Below are positions 1 to 9,905 of a stretch of DNA of 64,000 bases, piece after piece. Where the stretch lies: NCBI GenBank assembly GCA_043228905.1, contig JBHGNT010000022.1:10230001-10294000 (forward strand), read 5' to 3'. Origin of the DNA: Azolla caroliniana (taxonomy: Eukaryota > Polypodiophyta). The position numbers and the translations under genes were made by a program. The notes under the pieces are model-generated. The model searched no databases and was not told the origin of the DNA. It was given only the letters and a program-made list of their open reading frames with translations. Within the stretch, counting starts at the first letter, position 1, and every line of letters starts with the position of its first letter.

Positions 1-341
1 GAGTACATGGCAGTTGTGGAAGCTAGCAAGGCGATAATCTGGATGAAGGACTTCATCGGAGAGCTAGGGATCCAATAGGAGGAATATCGGCTCTACTGCG
101 ACAGTCAAAGTGCCATCCACCTTGCAAAGAACCCGTCCTACCATTCCCGGACGAAATATATCTAGCGGAGGTACAACTGGATCCGGGAGAGAGTAGAAGA
201 TTAAGAGTTCGTGCTGACGAAGATCCACATGGAGGAGAACGGGTCGGATATGCTGACCAAGGTGCTGACAACCGACAAGCTGGACGTGTGCTGAAAGCGG
301 ATCGGGCTGGTGAGACATCCCATGCCGGAGTGAAGGGGGAG
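1..341 (+). pseudogene. Copia-A1 RNase H, C-terminal end (broken)
   Basis: This is the last part of a Ty1/copia polyprotein, the RNase H domain that removes RNA from the RNA:DNA hybrid during reverse transcription. The reading frame opens at base 1 with EYMAVVEASK and continues through the family motif CDSQSAIHLAKNPSYHSRTK. In-frame stops follow WMKDFIGELGIQ, then the SRTKYI segment, and again near the end, so it cannot be expressed as one protein. It runs into a polypurine tract and an LTR, which marks it as the 3' end of an element whose 5' part lies outside the window. The same domain is found, less damaged, in Copia-B and Copia-D. Confidence 0.85.
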
Positions 342-343
342 AT
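332..343 (+). other. Polypurine tract of Copia-A1
   Basis: A purine-rich stretch (gaagggggagat) lies directly before the LTR start TGTTGGGACA. In LTR retrotransposons this tract primes plus-strand DNA synthesis, so it fixes the 3' LTR boundary and the plus orientation of the element. Confidence 0.75.
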
Positions 344-876
344 TGTTGGGACATCGGTCCCTCTGGATGGAATCCGGTGTTGAATGAAGACGACCTGGTG
401 AGAACCGGAAGTGAAGACATATTTGTGAATATGTTTTGAGTAAGCCTATTGAGGCTATATTTGTAAATAGCCCTAAGTTCATGTAAGTATAAATATGACT
501 TAGGGCAAACACTTTGTGATTATTGTTTTTTGTTGTTGTCATATATTGTGTATAACTATTGTACGGAGAGAGAGAGCGAGAGAGGAGATACGGAGTGATA
601 TTTTGTTGTAACCACCGCTTGGCGAAGAAATAGAGCTTGAGGTTGTTGCCTCCGAGTCTCTAACTGTACCTTTCTCATATAGTGTTAGTTCGGAGTGTGT
701 GGTCTCCCGTGGTTTTTCCCATTTAGGGTTTTCCACGTAAACATCCTGTGTACTCTCTTTTGGTGTACATGTATTCATCTCTATTCTCATTTCTGTGTTT
801 AATCCTTAAACGAAGTGATTCAAGACTCGGTTGTGGCCAAGCAATATTCAGTGCTTTTCTGTTCGTCGTCTTCGGC
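344..876 (+). repeat. 3' LTR of Copia-A1
   Basis: The LTR starts TGTTGGGACATCGG after the polypurine tract. It is clearly related to the 5' LTR of Copia-A2 (46482-47054): both carry the blocks ATATTTGT.AATATG, a (GAGA)n stretch, TCTCTAA.TGTACC, GGGTTTTCCACGTAAACATC and AAGACTCGGTTGTGGCC in the same order. The right edge is approximate: sequence from about 877 onward reads as reverse transcriptase of another copia (motif LGIHIV), so the LTR ends just before it. A tract near 570-600 is rich in GAGA and probably lies in the transcribed leader. Confidence 0.75.
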
Positions 877-1758
877 ACGGTTTTGGGGATACATATAGTG
901 TGTGACATGATGAAAAACATGTTGTGGCTCTCATAGAGAGATAGGTAACAAGAGCGTTGGAAAAGTTTAACATGGATAAAGCCAAACCCATTGGCTCTAC
1001 ACTACGAGTGAACTTGAAGCTAAATTCTAGTCAGTGTCCGAAGAGTGAGAAGGATAAAGCAAAGATGAAGAAGGTGCCTTATGCTTCAATTGGGGATAGC
1101 TTGATGTATGCCATGGTTTGCACTAGGCTGGATATTGCCTTTGTCATTGGGGTTGTCAACCGATTCATGAGTAATATTGGAAAGGAGCATTGGGTTGCAG
1201 TTAAGTGGATTTTTAGGTATCTCAGAGCCATCTTGAGTGTATGCCTAAGGTATGGTCTCAGAGAACTTATGCTTCACGGTTTTACCGATTCTGATATGTC
1301 AGGTAATGTTGATTCCATCCAATCCACGCCAAGTTATGTGATGAAATATGCAAGGGGAGCTATATCATGGCAATTAATATTGCAAAAGTGTGTGATTGGT
1401 TTTATCAAAAAGGCTGAGTATATGGCTGCAGTTGAGGCCGGTAAGGATTTGATTTGGATGAGAGAATTCTTGAATGAGTTATGAATGATGCAAGACAAGT
1501 TCCTACTTCATTGTGACAATCAAAGTGCAATCCATCTTGCCAAGAATATTGCCTATCACTCTCGGACCAAACACATACAGATAAGGTTTCACTTGTTGTG
1601 AGAGAGAGTAGAAAATGGTGACTTTGCCTTAGTGAAAATCCACACCGATGACAATGGATCAGATATACTAATAAAGACTTTGCCTAAGGAGAATCTTGTT
1701 TCTTGTTGCATGAGAGTGGTTTTGGTGGACTCTCCCATACAGGAGTGAAGGGAGAGTT
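877..1758 (+). pseudogene. Copia-B reverse transcriptase C-terminus plus RNase H (broken)
   Basis: Copia-type coding sequence that begins abruptly inside reverse transcriptase. Upstream residues GIHIVCDMMKNMLWLS align with the Copia-A2 segment that starts GMHIIWDRSK. A frame change and a stop near 934-943 precede VTRALEKFNMDKAKPIGS. A longer open stretch (957-1484) contains VPYASIGDSLMYAMVCTR and the RNase H region up to MREFLNEL, then a stop. After that, HCDNQSAIHLAKN, SRTKHIQ and DFALVKIHTDDNGSDIL are still readable. Its abrupt start next to the Copia-A1 LTR indicates that Copia-A1 inserted into this gene. The gene leads into a polypurine tract at about 1746-1757. Confidence 0.82.
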
Positions 1759-1837
1759 TGTTGTATTTTGTTTCCCTCCTCATGGGAGAAGCAGTCCAGC
1801 CGAAAGACCGAAAGTACACACACACACACATATATAT
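1759..1837 (+). repeat. 3' LTR of Copia-B, first segment
   Basis: TGTTGTATTTTG follows the purine run ggagtgaagggagag, as expected for a 3' LTR start. After 79 bp the sequence passes through a (CA)n(TA)n microsatellite and is cut by Gypsy-C. The rest of this LTR resumes at 6429. Confidence 0.65.
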
Positions 1838-2015
1838 TGTGAAATGCAGATAAAACCAAACCAAACCTGCTTGCCTAGCTTCTTACTTATCGTTCAATTT
1901 ATAGAAGATACAAAGGTACCCATTTTGGACCGGCCTAGCCACCCGCGTCTTAAAAGGGTGTGCTAAAACCGGTGCTGTGTTAAGAGGCATGCACTCGCAT
2001 GAAAGGGACACCACA
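1838..2015 (-). repeat. 3' LTR of Gypsy-C
   Basis: This 178 bp repeat matches 6222-6428 over most of its length, including the shared block TTACTTATCGTTCAATTTAT. It lacks about 30 bp of a short internal repeat (ctaaaa.gggtg...) present in the other copy. On the minus strand it begins TGTGGTGTCCC and is preceded by a G/A-rich polypurine tract at 2016-2023. Confidence 0.85.
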
Positions 2016-2023
2016 TTTCCCCC
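2016..2023 (-). other. Polypurine tract of Gypsy-C
   Basis: Plus-strand tttccccc, read as GGGGGAAA on the minus strand, directly abuts the LTR start TGTGGTGTCC. It confirms the minus orientation and the identity of 1838-2015 as the 3' LTR. Confidence 0.7.
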
Positions 2024-2354
2024 ATAAGAAAAACAAGGAGTTTAACAACATGGAGAAAGGAGGGCTACTAGAAGATAGGCTCTGGGTAGTATAGGGCTTG
2101 ATACAGGAAACATGAGTAGAGGTGAGTCGGTCGTTGGAATCACGTCAGAGCAAGTAAGTAGTGGATTTGATGGCATGAACTACGGTGAACGGATTGATCC
2201 ATTGGTGCATGAGGGATTCACTGAGGCCACGCCGTCGGATCGGGAAGTAAACAAGGACTTTGGTTCCCTCAACATAAGTCGGGGTAATTCAACCCATGTC
2301 GTAGTGTCGCTTCTGGCGTTCTTGTGTGACTTGTGGATTTCAGGAGCTGGCTTG

Positions 2355-3395
2355 TCAAAGGAGGGGGAGCATTTGTTGGAGATAGAGCCCCCAAGTGGCA
2401 CTATCCATGTTGGCAGGTTTGGAATGGACGTCAATGGACGATTTTGGTGGGAGCCGAGGGTCGCATCCATAGAGTGCTCGAAAAGGGCTGATCCACTTTG
2501 TCGCATGTACAGATGTATTGCAGGCGTGGGTGCCAAAAGGCAAGATTTGATCTTAGGTTTTGTAGAATGGATCGATGTAAGCGGCAATCTCCTACTTGAG
2601 GGTCTTGTTGAGGCGTTCGGTGAGGCCATTTGTTTGCGTATGGTACGGTGACGTCAGCACTTGTCAGACACCTAGTTGAGTTGCAAGAGCATTGAGGACA
2701 TCCCCATGGAACTAGCAGCCCTGATCAGATAAGAGTTGGATAGGGCAACCATGCTGAAAAATTACCTTCTGCAAGAGTTGGGAGGCAATTGTTGGCGCAG
2801 TGACGTTGGGGATGGCAATAGTTCAAGCCCACTTGGTGAGGTATTCTATTATGACTAGGATGTACTTGTTGCCCCTCGAGGTTTCGGGAAAAGGTCCCAT
2901 GAAATGCCATCCAACCAGCTCGAAAGGTGATGTGACGGTGATGGGCTGGAGCATTCCAGCTGGCTTGCCCGCAGGTTTGATGTGTTGACACAAAGCACAT
3001 TGTTTGATTTAGGTAGAGATAGAGTGTCGTGTGTTGGGCCAGTAATACTTGAGGCATAATTTTTCGAGAACCTTGTGGAAACCCAGATGGCCCGACAATG
3101 GGTGGTCATGATAAAATTGGATATACGTTTGTTGTAGGGCATGAGGGATGTAGAGACGAGGCTTGTGATGCGCTGGAATGAAGAACACGAAGTTATCGTT
3201 GAGCATAAACCACCGTTGTGAGGGAAATGGTTGTAGGGAGCGCAACTGATGGGTAATCTCTTGGATGACCGGGTCATGTTGCTGAAGTGTAGCGAGTTGT
3301 GGCATTGGTAGCGGAAGATCGGATGTCTTAGGGAGAAATTGGATAGCCTCAAAGTCGGCGTGAGAGAGACGAACAGGAGACCAAATTGGTTGCAC
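2355..3395 (-). pseudogene. Gypsy-C integrase (broken)
   Basis: Integrase remnants run on the minus strand: HPLSGHLGFHKVLEKL (N-terminal zinc region), CALCQHIKPAGK, GWHFMGPFPE near the first catalytic Asp position (here Gly), LSDQG with the second Asp, and SPYHTQTNGLTERLNKTL with the catalytic Glu. Stops occur after HSIST, LLSDQGC, QLGV and NKTLK, and the frame changes at least once. The C-terminal part ends near 2355, with no chromodomain visible. Inactive. Confidence 0.82.
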
Positions 3396-3495
3396 CTTTT
3401 CGATAGGAGAGGGTAAAATGATAATCTTGGAGTGCTAACGTCCATCGCAACAAGCGGCCCGAGGGGTGAGGTCGATGGATAAGAGAAAGCAAGGG

Positions 3496-3732
3496 CTAGT
3501 GGTCAGTCTCAACCATAACTTGTCCACCATGAAAGAAAGACCAGACGATCGCAAGTAGCTCCTTCTCGGTGGTTGAGTAGTTGTGTTCAACCAACGTGAC
3601 AGTGTGGCTAATGAAGGCAACCGCCTTTTCTTGCCCATGGCAATCGGCTTGCAAGAGGATGGCTCCTAACCCATGGTTTGATGCATTTATCTGCAACGTG
3701 AACGGTTGGTCAAAGTTAGGATGGGCGAGCAA
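3496..3732 (-). pseudogene. Gypsy-C RNase H fragment
   Basis: A 78-residue open stretch has the gypsy RNase H signature FTLQINASNHGLGAILLQ, VAFISHTV and YSTTEKELLAIVWSFFHG. The usual Asp in the first motif (LQIDAS or LQTDAS) is Asn here, which should abolish metal binding. Surrounding sequence carries stops. Confidence 0.8.
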
Positions 3733-4025
3733 CCCCGATTCCTAGACCATGGTTTAGTGGTTTAGAGGCGATGAAAGTTATCTTCGCAAGAAAGATCCCA
3801 AATGAATGACACACCTTTCTTCAAGAGTTGGCGAATGGGAAAACTGACCAAGGCGAGGTTCGGGATGAAGCGAAGGGAAAACATGATCATGCCCAAAAAA
3901 CGTTACAATGATTTTATTGAGGTGGGGCGGGGGTAGTCGGTGATGGCTGCCACCTTTGCAAGGTCCATACGGATTCCGTCGCCAGAGATGATGAAGCTGA
4001 GAAAACGGAGGCTGGTGCTTCCCCA

Positions 4026-4592
4026 TCAACACTTCTTCCATTGGAGTTGCAAGTTATGCGTAGTTATGCAAGCGAGGTCTTCAGCGAGAGTTTGTAGATG
4101 GTCCTCCCAAGTGGCCATGTGGATAAGAGTGTCACTGAGATAAACGAGAATGACACCTTTGCTTATAAGAGTGGCGAAGATGGAGTTTGCCATGCGTTGG
4201 AATGTGTTGTTGGCATCTGACAGGCCAAACGACATGCGCGTAAATTGGAATAGCCCTTGGCATGTACAGAATGCGGTCTTGTGGGCGTCAGAAGGCTTTA
4301 GGGGGATCTCCCAATATCCCGAGGATAAGTCCAGGGAGGTGAAATAACGGGAGCCACCGATTTGATCCAAGAGGTCGTCCACGCGAGGGAGCAGGTAGAG
4401 GTCATGGATAGTCACATTGTTGAGAGGCCCGAAGTCAATGCAAAAGTGGAAGGTGCCATCATCCTTCTTGACTAGGTGGGGTTCCGAAACCCAATTGCTA
4501 GTGAAAGGAATGATAATACCTTTGGTGAGCATGTAGATGAAGGCAACATCGATGTGATCATGGTCGAGGGGGGAACATCGGCGGGTAGCCAT
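4026..4592 (-). pseudogene. Gypsy-C reverse transcriptase (broken)
   Basis: A 188-residue open segment shows SNWVSEPHLVKKDDGTFHFCID, LDLSSGYWEIPL and MSFGLSDANNTFQRMAN, the standard Ty3/gypsy order. The catalytic box reads LVYLSD where the family has YVDD, so one catalytic Asp is lost. The downstream thumb region is in other frames. Inactive. Confidence 0.85.
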
Positions 4593-4689
4593 GTGGATCG
4601 GAGTGGCTTCCCGATACGAATGGCATGTTGTACCGACAAAGAGACAGTAGGAGCATGTGTGGGTTGGAGGGTTAGTGATGGAAAACGAG

Positions 4690-5208
4690 CTAATAATTGG
4701 TGGATGGAGACCAATCGCTCCTGTGGACTAAGGGCCACCTGGACTTGGATAAGGTGGGGGACAGGAGAGACCTATGGTATAGAAGGGGGATAGGGGGAGC
4801 ATGTGGGACAATAAGTTTAGGGGCATTGAAGTCAATCACAACGCGGCGCTTGAGGAACCAATCACAACCTAAGGTGAGGAGGAAGAGTTGGTGGGGCAAG
4901 ACATAAAAGTGGTCACCGTGTGAGAAGGTGAGAGTGCCTAAGGTGAAGGTGCGGTGGGCTTGCGTGCGAGAGTAGTAAAAATGTTGATGATTGCCAAAAA
5001 GGACTTGGATGGAAGGAGCGGTGGATGTGGGGAGACCTAATTGGTGAAGTAAGGCGGTGCTAATGGAAGAGATACTACTACTAGAGTTTAACAAGATGGT
5101 GTGGGTGCAATGATTAATGGTGGCAAGAGCAGTGCATACCGGCGAACTAGAAGAGGCAGGCGCTTCAATGTAGAGGGTTGGCTCTTCCATCAGCACCCCG
5201 AAAATCAA
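4690..5208 (-). pseudogene. Gypsy-C protease-like segment
   Basis: An open segment of 172 residues sits between the gag zinc knuckle and reverse transcriptase, the normal place for the aspartic protease. TILLNSSSSISSIS stands where retropepsins have L[DN][ST]G[AS]S. The catalytic Asp is Asn, so it should not cleave. LGCDWFLKRRVVIDF matches the usual end of the domain (LGMDWL.....I.). Confidence 0.7.
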
Positions 5209-5248
5209 TTTCCCGGAAGCTCAGCCAACGATGCCACATTAAGCATAG

Positions 5249-6172
5249 TTATCTGGTCTTGTTGCTTGTGAGACTGTTGTTGCAATTTCTAGCAGTGACA
5301 TCGGACGTGTCCATAATTGTTGCAATAGAAACACTTCGGGCGCCCTTAGCCATCACAATTGGGAAGGTTGCGGCGAGCCTGCAGTTGCATGTTTTGGACA
5401 TCAATGTCCATGGGGTCTGCACCTTAGTATTGGGCGCGCAAGTCGGTTGATGATGGATGGGGCCAACATGGTTGGGAGTTGGATAACGTACAAGCTTGGA
5501 TGTGTTGGGCAATGAGGATGGCGTCATTGAATGTCTTGGGACATTGGTTCTGAGCATGGCAAGTGATTTCATGGCACAAACGAGGCCATAAGAAGAAAAG
5601 CTTCACATGCTCGGGCATGGTAGGGTCGGCACGAATGAGGAGTTGATGAGGCGAACACCAAATTGGCCCATGGGTTCATGTGCTTGTTGTTGCAACGTTT
5701 CGAGTTGTTGTAACGTCGTTTGGGCCGAATTTTGATGGGCAAAGTTTTGCACGAGGAGTTCTCGGAGGATCACCCAATTCTCTGTCACATCGCTTGATTG
5801 TTGCACGTACCAGGTGGCAGCGACATTTTCAAGCAGGGTATGAACTTCCAAAGCTTTGCGCTCATCAGACCATCGATTGTAACTAGAGATCATCTCAAAG
5901 TGGTCCAACCAGGCTAAGACATCCTCGGAAGGCAAGCCCGAAAAGGACTTCGGGTGCACCTTGGAATCTGGCTGATCTTGAGTGCGGTCGTTGTTAGCGG
6001 AGAGGAATGACATCATAGCTTGATTTGTGTGGTTGATTTGAAGCATGGCATTGGAGAGGAGTTGGAGGAGCTGCTCCATTTGGAAAGGGGGTGGTGGTTT
6101 GTGAGGTTGCAAGAACTCGGGCTCCATCGGGGTATTGGTGTTTGAGGCGACAGGAGGGAATTCGGATGCCAT
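5249..6172 (-). pseudogene. Gypsy-C gag with CCHC knuckle (broken)
   Basis: The likely start is the minus-strand ATG at 6172-6170 (MASEFPPVASNT). A Gln-rich N-terminus is followed by the gag core VHPKSFSGLPSEDVLAWLDHFE and WVILRELLVQNF. The frame is interrupted near 5603-5640. Further on, a zinc knuckle reads CFYCNNYGHVRCHC (CX2CX4HX4C) in another frame. Gag forms the virus-like particle and binds RNA. The CCHC spacing is intact although the frame is not. Confidence 0.78.
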
Positions 6173-6221
6173 GAACGAGAGGTGGTCATGGCTAAATTTT
6201 ACCCTGTTTCTCCACCAATTA

Positions 6222-6425
6222 TGTGAAATGCACATAAAAGGAAACCAAACTAGCTTGCCTAGCTTCTTACTTATCGTTCAATTTATAGACGATACAAAGG
6301 TACCCATTTTGGGCCGGCCTAGATACCTGCATCCCAAAAGGATGTGCTAAAAGGGTGGGCTAAAACCGGTGGTGTGCTAAAGGGGTGGTGTGTTAAGAGG
6401 CATGCACTCGCATGAAAGGGACACC

Positions 6426-6428
<3 letters not shown>
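6222..6428 (-). repeat. 5' LTR of Gypsy-C
   Basis: This 207 bp copy pairs with 1838-2015 and contains an extra copy of a roughly 30 bp unit (gtgctaaa.ggggtgg). On the minus strand the sequence after the LTR is TAATTGGTGGAGAAACAGGG. It holds TGG near the edge but does not match the common initiator-Met primer site TGGTATCAGAGC, so the primer is unresolved. Confidence 0.85.
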
Positions 6429-6503
<75 letters not shown>

Positions 6504-6520
6504 TGTATGTATATATGTAG
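6429..6520. repeat. (TA)n/(TATG)n microsatellite
   Basis: About 23 TA dinucleotides are followed by about nine GTAT tetranucleotides and a short TA tail. With the CA/TA stretch at 1817-1837 this is one microsatellite split by Gypsy-C. Confidence 0.95.
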
Positions 6521-6855
6521 TTGATAGCTTTTGCTTAGCAGTATTTGGTGCATAACAAACAAAGCGAAAAGGGGGAGCGGCTTTAGAAGACCGTACAGGT
6601 ATAGTGGCACCCGATTCTGATCTATCTGGATCTACGGCCATATATCTCTGAGTGGACAAACTCTTCTAATAAGGTTCTATTGTTTTATTGTTTTCCTTCC
6701 AAGTTTGTTGCCTTGATGACTAGGTATTCCTCTACTAATATCTAGAGAGTTTGTAATCACATGTACACTCGGTTCTTAGTGCAAAATTTTGGTACCTTGA
6801 AGGTCCCGTGGTTTTTCTTAATCTGGGTTTTTCACATTAAAATCCCCTGTGCTCT
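6521..6855 (+). repeat. 3' LTR of Copia-B, second segment
   Basis: After the microsatellite the sequence again shows copia LTR hallmarks: CCCGTGGTTTTTCTTAATCT, GGTTTTTCACATTAAAATCC and CCTGTGCTC, aligning with GGGTTTTCCACGTAAACATC and TTGTGTCCTC of the Copia-A LTRs. The tail that should follow (about 150 bp by comparison with Copia-A2) is missing, because Copia-C1 begins at 6856. Confidence 0.6.
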
Positions 6856-7216
6856 GTTAGATGGATGGATGAGCCGGATCAGGGAGATGGGTGGGAGAGC
6901 TGGATTCGAGCGGGAACCGGAAGCCTAATAGTAGCCTAGACTACTAGGTAATCATTGTCTCGTAGTTAGTGTCAGTCGCACGTAGGAATATTGAAGTACC
7001 TGTCAGTCCTTTATGGACTTGTATAAATAGTGTTGTTTAGCACGATATATGTACAGAGTTTTAGAGCTATTATTGAATAGACTTTATGTTCTACTCTCTC
7101 TGTCTCTCCCGTGTATCCTCTCTGTGTTAAGCTTCTCCATTAAACCTTCATCTTATTCTCTGTTGCTATCTAGCTGAGCCGGTTCTGTCTAACGCTTCCA
7201 CACATTAACTTTAACA
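6856..7216 (+). repeat. 5' LTR of Copia-C1
   Basis: It starts TGTTAGATGG and ends TTTAACA directly before the primer-binding site. Its middle matches the Copia-C2 LTRs, for example AGCCTAGACTACTAGGTA, GTAGTTAGTGTCAG and GACTTGTATAAATAGTGTTG. The TATAAATA at about 7022 is a plausible TATA box for the element transcript, and a CT-rich leader (about 7090-7140) follows. Confidence 0.88.
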
Positions 7217-7228
7217 GGGTATCAGAGC
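7217..7228 (+). other. Primer-binding site of Copia-C1
   Basis: GGGTATCAGAGC directly follows the LTR. It is one base off TGGTATCAGAGC, the complement of the 3' end of initiator Met-tRNA, the usual copia minus-strand primer. Confidence 0.85.
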
Positions 7229-7311
7229 GTGAGGGTTGAGAAACTCTGTAGCCGACACTTGCTTTGGTAGATGAACCCTAGAACTCGGCAACAACATACA
7301 GAGAGAAAAAT

Positions 7312-8500
7312 ATGGACAGAGGTATGGCGAGTTCACTTCCAACAAAGAAGCTCGACTGGAGTAACTATGCGTCTTGGTCATATAAAATGCACCAGTACTT
7401 GCTGGGGCATGGATATTGGAGCTTCGTGGAAGGAGCAAATGAGGTAGCACCAGAGCTGACACACGGTGACATCCTGGTATGGGAGCAAGGAGTGAGTCGG
7501 GTACTGTACTGTCTCGCGTCCGGTGTGCATGATCAGATGCTCAGCTACATCAAGGATGCAAAGACATCAAAGGAGGCATGGGAAAATCTACGGAAGATTT
7601 TTGTCGCGAGTACCACAGCCCGTAAGTTGCAGCTCCGGCAAGAGTTGAACAACATCCGGCAAAGAGACATGTCGGTTACGGATTACACCACCAAGATAAA
7701 GGAGATTTGTGATGCGCTTGGGTCCATCAAAGTGACGGTGGACGAAGACGAGATGGTCCAGATTTGCCTCGGTGGTCTAGCGCAAAGGTACGGGCCAATC
7801 CGGACAGCGATGTGCACCCGGAGAAACCACACCACCGTCTTTCTTCGACTTGCAATCGATGTTGATGGCCGAAGAAAACCACACGAGTGGGTCAAGGACC
7901 ACTCAATCGGATGGCAGGATGCTGTACACGGAGACAGATCGGCCCCATGGATGTGGTGGACGAGGTGGGTCGGCACACAATGGAGGAGGCCGGCAAGAGC
8001 ATGACCGAAGGCACAGAGGTAGTGCCGATAGCAATTCCGGACCCTCCACAAGTAGGGGGAGTCAAAGCGGCGCCAGGAACCGGCAAGGAAAAGCCGACAC
8101 GGAATGTTGGTACTGTGGCAAAAAGGGCCACAGGGAAAGCAAGTTTTGGAAGAAGCACCTCGATTCAGGCAAATCCGGATCTGGCAAGGCCGTTCGAGAA
8201 AACCGGCAAAGCTCGCACTACACGGCAGGATCGGAAGGATCCGGAACCGGGAAAACCGGTAAAGGACCATCCTTCGCGATGGAGCACAAGGCTAACTTGA
8301 TGAAGAAGACTAATTCCAAATCGGAGGAAGTATGGTACGTTGATTCCGGAGCGTCCAACCACATGACGAGCCATAAAGAGTGGTTCTCGTTTTTGGAGAA
8401 ACCGGTACAACCGGGGATTGTCGAAACCGGAGACGACACCCCTCACCCGATTGTGCATGTCGGAGAAGTCCCTTTAAGCCATGTCAGACAAAAGGGGAAG
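7312..8500 (+). pseudogene. Copia-C1 gag and protease (frameshifted)
   Basis: Gag starts at ATG 7312 (MDRGMASSLPTKKLD) and reads NYASWSYKMHQYLLGHGYW, then LQLRQELNNIRQRDMSVTDY and GGLAQRYGPIRTAM, the copia gag core. The frame shifts near 7850-8000. The second frame carries the zinc knuckle CWYCGKKGHRESKF, whose last Cys is Phe, and the protease active site VWYVDSGASNHMTSH, which looks intact (DSGA). Gag packages element RNA and the protease matures it. Frameshifts and the lost Cys indicate a dead copy. Confidence 0.82.
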
Positions 8501-8649
8501 TTGATGAACGTATTACACGTTCCGACTATCACAAATAGTCGACCAGGGGATGCAGGTGCGGTTTACGTACATCGGGTGCTTCATCGAGGAAGAAGGCCGG
8601 ATAATCACGCAAGGGTGCAAAGAAGGGAGGATGTTCATCCTCAACATCA

Positions 8650-9735
8650 ACACTAATGACGTCGGCACCACCATGTTTGCCAAAGGATAGAAGATTGAAT
8701 CGGACATCAATCTCTGGCATTAGCGGATCGGCCACGTCAACTACCGGAGGCTTCAGGATTTGGAATCGAATGAAATTGTTTTCGGTTTGCCGAAATCCAG
8801 TGGCCGGAAGGCCCAAATATGTGAAGCCTGCCAACTCGAGAAGCAACACCGGCTTCCATTCCCCACCGAACGAAACCGGAGCTGTAACAAGCTCGATCTA
8901 ATCCATTCGGATGTATGGGGATGACACAAAACATTAATCTTGGCGGGAGTCAATATTTCTTCTCATTCATCGAGCACTACAGCCGACAGACATGGATCTA
9001 CCTCATCGAGAGGAAGAGCGAAGTCTTCGAGTGTTTCCGGAACCTTCAAAACTTGGTTGAACCGGAAACGGAGAGGAAGATCAAGTGTGTGTGGTTAGAT
9101 GGCGGAAAAGAATACTTTTCCGTCCAATTCAATAGTTATCTGCAGCAGAACGGAATTTGGAGAGAATTCAGCTACAGATACATACCGGAGCAAAACGATG
9201 TGGCTGAAAGGAAGAACCAGTCAATTGTCGACGCAGCAAGGGCAATGCTAGAGGAGAAGAGCATGCCCCAATTCTACTAGGGTGAGGCGGTCCAAACGGA
9301 CATCTACATCCAAAACCGGATTGGTGACAAGGTGTCAGCACACGAGCTGTATTTCGGGCGCAAGCCGAATTTTAGACACCTTCGGATATTCGGTAGCATA
9401 GCATATGTGCATGTACCAGATGAGAAGCGGAGGAAGCTGGATCCGAAGTCGGAGAAGTACATCCTAGTCAGCTACTCACATGAGCAAAAGGGGTATAAGT
9501 GTTATAACCCCCGGACTAAGCAGGTCCGAGTAAGCTGAGATGTCGAGTTTGATGAGACGGCATCATGGTACTCTTTACTGACTCCAACTCCCGACGAAGA
9601 CCTAATTCCGAAAGATGAGGCTAGTGAGCCCGAGGAGGTCTAGATAGAAGATGATGAGCTTGAGACTCTAAAAGAAAGTCTAGAATTGTTTCAGTTGAGC
9701 GGACCGACGAGTAGTGGAGACTCTGTCGTGCTCTC
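8650..9735 (+). pseudogene. Copia-C1 integrase (broken)
   Basis: Copia integrase in pieces. LIHSDVWG at about 8897-8920 carries the first catalytic Asp and is followed directly by a stop. Then FFSFIEHYSRQTWIYLIERK, CVWLDGGKEYFS (second Asp; family form is RSDNGGE) and NDVAERKNQSIVDAARAM (catalytic Glu). The C-terminal region has ELYFGRKPNFRHLRIFGS and KLDPKSEKYILVSYS. Stops occur after PQFY and VRVS. The sequence beyond PDEDLIPKDEA is a linker, and the coding region is cut at about 9738 before reverse transcriptase. Confidence 0.82.
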
Positions 9736-9739
9736 CACG

Positions 9740-9905
9740 CGCGAGGAACCGAAGCCTCATGCATCATGGCGCGTGCTATCTCGAGTATTTGCTGATTCTT
9801 CCTTTCAACTACTCCATTTTGTTGGGGTGTGTGTTGGCATGAGAATTCTCTACGAATGCCTTCACTTTGGAGGTAGGAGGTGAATTCGTCGGAGAAGTAC
9901 TCCTT
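9740..9905 (-). pseudogene. Short antisense copia integrase fragment
   Basis: On the minus strand this reads EYFSDEFTSYLQSEGIRREF, then QHTPQQNGVVERKN with the catalytic Glu, then LEIARAMMHEASVP, a textbook copia integrase core in the opposite orientation to Copia-C1. It is only about 165 bp long, with no LTR or other domain attached. Its residues differ from Copia-C1 (NDVAERKN), so it comes from another family. Confidence 0.8.

Larger units (their letters stand above)
1838..6428 (-). mobile_element. Gypsy-C, whole but decayed Ty3/gypsy element
   Basis: A complete element bounded by two short related LTRs, TGTGAAATGC...GACACCACA in plus-strand reading, at 1838-2015 and 6222-6428. Coding order on the minus strand is gag, protease, reverse transcriptase, RNase H, integrase, the Ty3/gypsy order. 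All domains carry stops, frameshifts or catalytic substitutions, so the copy is not autonomous. It lies in the microsatellite of the Copia-B LTR, with AT repeat on both sides, so the target duplication cannot be read exactly. No chromodomain was recognised. Confidence 0.9.
6856..9738 (+). mobile_element. Copia-C1, 3'-truncated Ty1/copia element
   Basis: Components are a 5' LTR, primer-binding site, gag, protease and integrase in copia order. Sequence stops matching copia before reverse transcriptase, and an antisense integrase scrap begins at about 9740. The same family is present in reverse orientation as Copia-C2 (39054-43028): leader and gag agree closely (MDRGM.SSLP..KLD.SNYA). Confidence 0.85.

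Noticed and set aside
2112-2651. 179-codon plus-strand open frame
   Set aside because: It is the shadow of the minus-strand Gypsy-C integrase, whose motifs are clear in the other strand.
6377-6659. Open frames with poly Tyr-Ile or Thr-Tyr-Ile-His repeats
   Set aside because: Direct translation of the TA/TATG microsatellite.
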